64,000 bases of DNA from Flavobacterium rakeshii (GTDB taxonomy: Bacteria; Bacteroidota; Bacteroidia; Flavobacteriales; Flavobacteriaceae). Made by a program: the position numbers and the translations under genes. A model generated the notes under the pieces. It searched no databases, was not told the DNA's origin, and was given only the letters and a program-made list of their open reading frames with translations. Shown here piece by piece: positions 62,234 through 64,000 of this stretch. The stretch spans positions 1 through 64,000 of the forward strand of contig NZ_WOWP01000034.1 of the NCBI RefSeq assembly GCF_009741375.1, given 5' to 3'. Position 1 is the first letter of the stretch; every line of letters begins with the position of its first letter.

Positions 62234-64000
62234 ATGATTGAGAGATTAAGACGCTTTGCAGACAGCACCAATTTTACTAAAGCAGTTATAGTAACCATAG
62301 CTTCGGCAATGCCGCTTATTATACTCACGCAACTGGGTTACTTTCAATATGGTATCGCAGTGGCACTGGGCGCTTTTCTTACCTACCCTGCCGATATTCC
62401 CAGTAACCTGCAACACAAAGTAAGAGGATTACTTATCACTACCCTAATAGTATCGGGCTGTACCTTTATGGTAAACCTGCTACACCCTGTACCATTGCTT
62501 TTTTACCCGTTTGCCATAGTAATGGTATTTTTCCTTTCCATGATTTCGGTTTATGGACAAAGAGCTACTATGGTATCGTTCTCAGGACTGCTTGCCATAG
62601 CACTTGCTACAGGGCACCTTCGTGACGGATGGGACATTGCAATATACACAGCACTATCACTTGCCGGCGGACTTATATACACTACCATATCAGTACTGTT
62701 TAAGCTTGTTAGTCCGCACCGATACACCGAACTCCAAATGGTAGAATGCCTTAAACTTACTGCCAAGTACATGAAACTGCGCGGTAACCTTTGGGAAAAA
62801 GATGCCGACAGGGAAAAAATAGTAGAGAAACAGCTACACCTTCAGGTGGAGTTAAACACCATACACGAGAGTTTAAGGGAAATACTTATACGTAACAGAT
62901 CTACAGCGGGTAGTTCCAACCGTACCCGTAAAATGCTTTTGGTTTTCATATCCATGGTAGATATACTGGAACTGGCACTCTCTACCTCATTTGACCACAG
63001 TAAGCTACAACATAAATTCAGTGACCATCCTAAGGTGCTTGATACTTATCAAAACCTGGCGTATAACTTAGGGGCTTCACTTAAAAGGATTGCCAAAAGT
63101 ATAGAGAACCGAAAAAAATACATCTCCAAACACAACCTTATTGAAGATTTGGAAAGTGTACAAAGAGCCATAGAGTCTTACCGTAATGCCCTTAGCGAAG
63201 CCGAAGCCTCTGAAGGGGTATGGATGCTTTTAAACATGCTGCATTATGCCGAGAAACAGGTTGAAAAAATCAAGACTATTGAAAGGGCTTTTACTACCAC
63301 AATGAACTTTAAGGAATTAAAGGAAAGAGATAAGGATTTGCAAAAATTCCTCACTCCCGAATATTACCCTTTCAGGATACTTAAAGAAAACCTTAGTTTA
63401 TCGTCTACCATTTTCAGGCATTCGTTACGACTAACAATTACCATGATAATAGGTTTTGGTTTAGGGCTTATTTTCCAGATGCAAAACCCTTACTGGATAC
63501 TGCTTACCATAATCGTGATTATGCGTCCCGGTTACGGACTTACCAAACAGCGTTCCTTTCAGCGTATTATAGGTACGGTTGCCGGTGCAGTTATTGCCTT
63601 TGCATTGTTAAGCGTTATAAAAAACACATCCATAATTGCCATACTGGCTGTTACTGCTATGGTACTGGGACTTGCTTTCACTTCCATCAATTACAGTATA
63701 GGAGCTACTTTTGTTACCATATATGTAGTGTTCCTATATGGTATGCTTACCCCAAATGTTAGGGAAGTAATCCAGTACAGAGTATTCGATACTGCCGTTG
63801 GTGCAGTGCTGGCTTTTGCAGCTAATTATTTCCTGTGGCCGGCATGGGAGTTTTTGAGCCTTCCGGTATATATTAAAAAATCTATTGAGGCTAACAGGAA
63901 TTACCTTAATGAAATATCTCTTTTCTATAATGAAAAAGGAAGTGTATCTACCGCCTATAAACTGGCTCGTAAAAGTGCCTTTGTAGAACTGGGCAACCTG
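62234..64000 (+). CDS. FUSC-family inner-membrane protein, YccS-like (3' end outside window)
   Basis: The frame opens at ATG 62234 and runs off the right edge after 589 codons without a stop. The product has an N-terminal bundle of about six membrane helices ('AVIVTIASAMPLIILTQLGYFQYGIAVALGAFLTYPADIPSN' spans the first part in two pieces), a cytoplasmic helical domain (about residues 160-390), and a second helix bundle with the FUSC signature 'RLTITMIIGFGLGLIFQMQNPYWILLTIIVIMRPGYGLTKQRSFQRIIGTVAG'-type arrangement (read here in segments around 'PYWILLT' and 'PGYGLTKQRS'). This two-bundle layout matches YccS/YhfK proteins, related to aromatic-acid efflux proteins. Substrate unknown. Confidence 0.88.
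   Translation, partial: MIERLRRFADSTNFTKAVIVTIASAMPLIILTQLGYFQYGIAVALGAFLTYPADIPSNLQHKVRGLLITTLIVSGCTFMVNLLHPVPLLFYPFAIVMVFFLSMISVYGQRATMVSFSGLLAIALATGHLRDGWDIAIYTALSLAGGLIYTTISVLFKLVSPHRYTELQMVECLKLTAKYMKLRGNLWEKDADREKIVEKQLHLQVELNTIHESLREILIRNRSTAGSSNRTRKMLLVFISMVDILELALSTSFDHSKLQHKFSDHPKVLDTYQNLAYNLGASLKRIAKSIENRKKYISKHNLIEDLESVQRAIESYRNALSEAEASEGVWMLLNMLHYAEKQVEKIKTIERAFTTTMNFKELKERDKDLQKFLTPEYYPFRILKENLSLSSTIFRHSLRLTITMIIGFGLGLIFQMQNPYWILLTIIVIMRPGYGLTKQRSFQRIIGTVAGAVIAFALLSVIKNTSIIAILAVTAMVLGLAFTSINYSIGATFVTIYVVFLYGMLTPNVREVIQYRVFDTAVGAVLAFAANYFLWPAWEFLSLPVYIKKSIEANRNYLNEISLFYNEKGSVSTAYKLARKSAFVELGNL

Overview
The window is a chromosomal segment from a low-GC member of the Bacteroidota, most likely Flavobacteriaceae (Flavobacterium or a close relative). 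Reasons: type IX secretion-type surface proteins with a gliding-motility-associated C-terminal domain, a fused secDF, DUF5606 and a short MutS-like ATPase, recurring TAnnTTTG promoter boxes (the Bacteroidota -7 element), few Shine-Dalgarno sites, and A-rich leaders. Nearly all sequence is coding. I see no tRNA, rRNA, CRISPR array, insertion sequence, prophage or integrase, so it reads as core genome plus one variable surface-polysaccharide locus.

Layout. 1-1986 (-): 5' part of a large secreted repeat protein running off the left edge. 2358-5826 (+): folE, cysS, yidD, lgt. 5905-16005 (-): exbB-exbD-tonB-like energy transducer, secDF, mdh, gyrB and asnB, mostly as separate units divided by strong hairpin terminators. 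16222-22999 (-): an unknown secreted protein, a GreA-like factor, and a plug-less outer-membrane barrel encoded with a 1004-residue TPR protein. 23195-33427: ftsE, then a glycan locus on alternating strands (four glycosyltransferases, an FdtA/WxcM-type cupin, a Wzx-like flippase, a FemAB-like acyltransferase, a membrane AlkP/sulfatase-superfamily enzyme, a methyltransferase and a tiny DPGTG membrane protein). 33587-38581 (+): a type IX secreted protein with two long tandem repeats, a short MutS-family ATPase, and a tandem pair of paralogous unknown proteins. 38578-46162: a TRIC-type channel and RDD protein on minus, divergent from a spoIIM-like / membrane protein / DUF4129 / DUF4350 / MoxR / DUF58 operon. 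46204-60033 (+): TrmH-type rRNA methylase, unknown plus cupin, SpoT/RelA, Fur, purA, OstA-like protein, class III aminotransferase, TPR protein, aroE, DUF349 protein. 60068-62066 (-): mazG, DUF5606, def. 62234-64000 (+): 5' part of a FUSC membrane protein.

Much of the window concerns the envelope: lipoprotein modification (lgt), protein export (secDF, yidD), TonB-type energisation, LPS transport (OstA-like), glycan assembly, and secreted or outer-membrane proteins. The remainder is central metabolism, stringent response, iron regulation and nucleotide hygiene. Nothing is an obvious unknown defence system. The least explained parts are the MutS-like ATPase with its paralogous neighbours, the DPGTG/methyltransferase/AlkP trio, and the barrel/TPR pair. 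A small structural curiosity is that three separate convergent gene pairs share their stop codons through the same tetranucleotide, CTAA.
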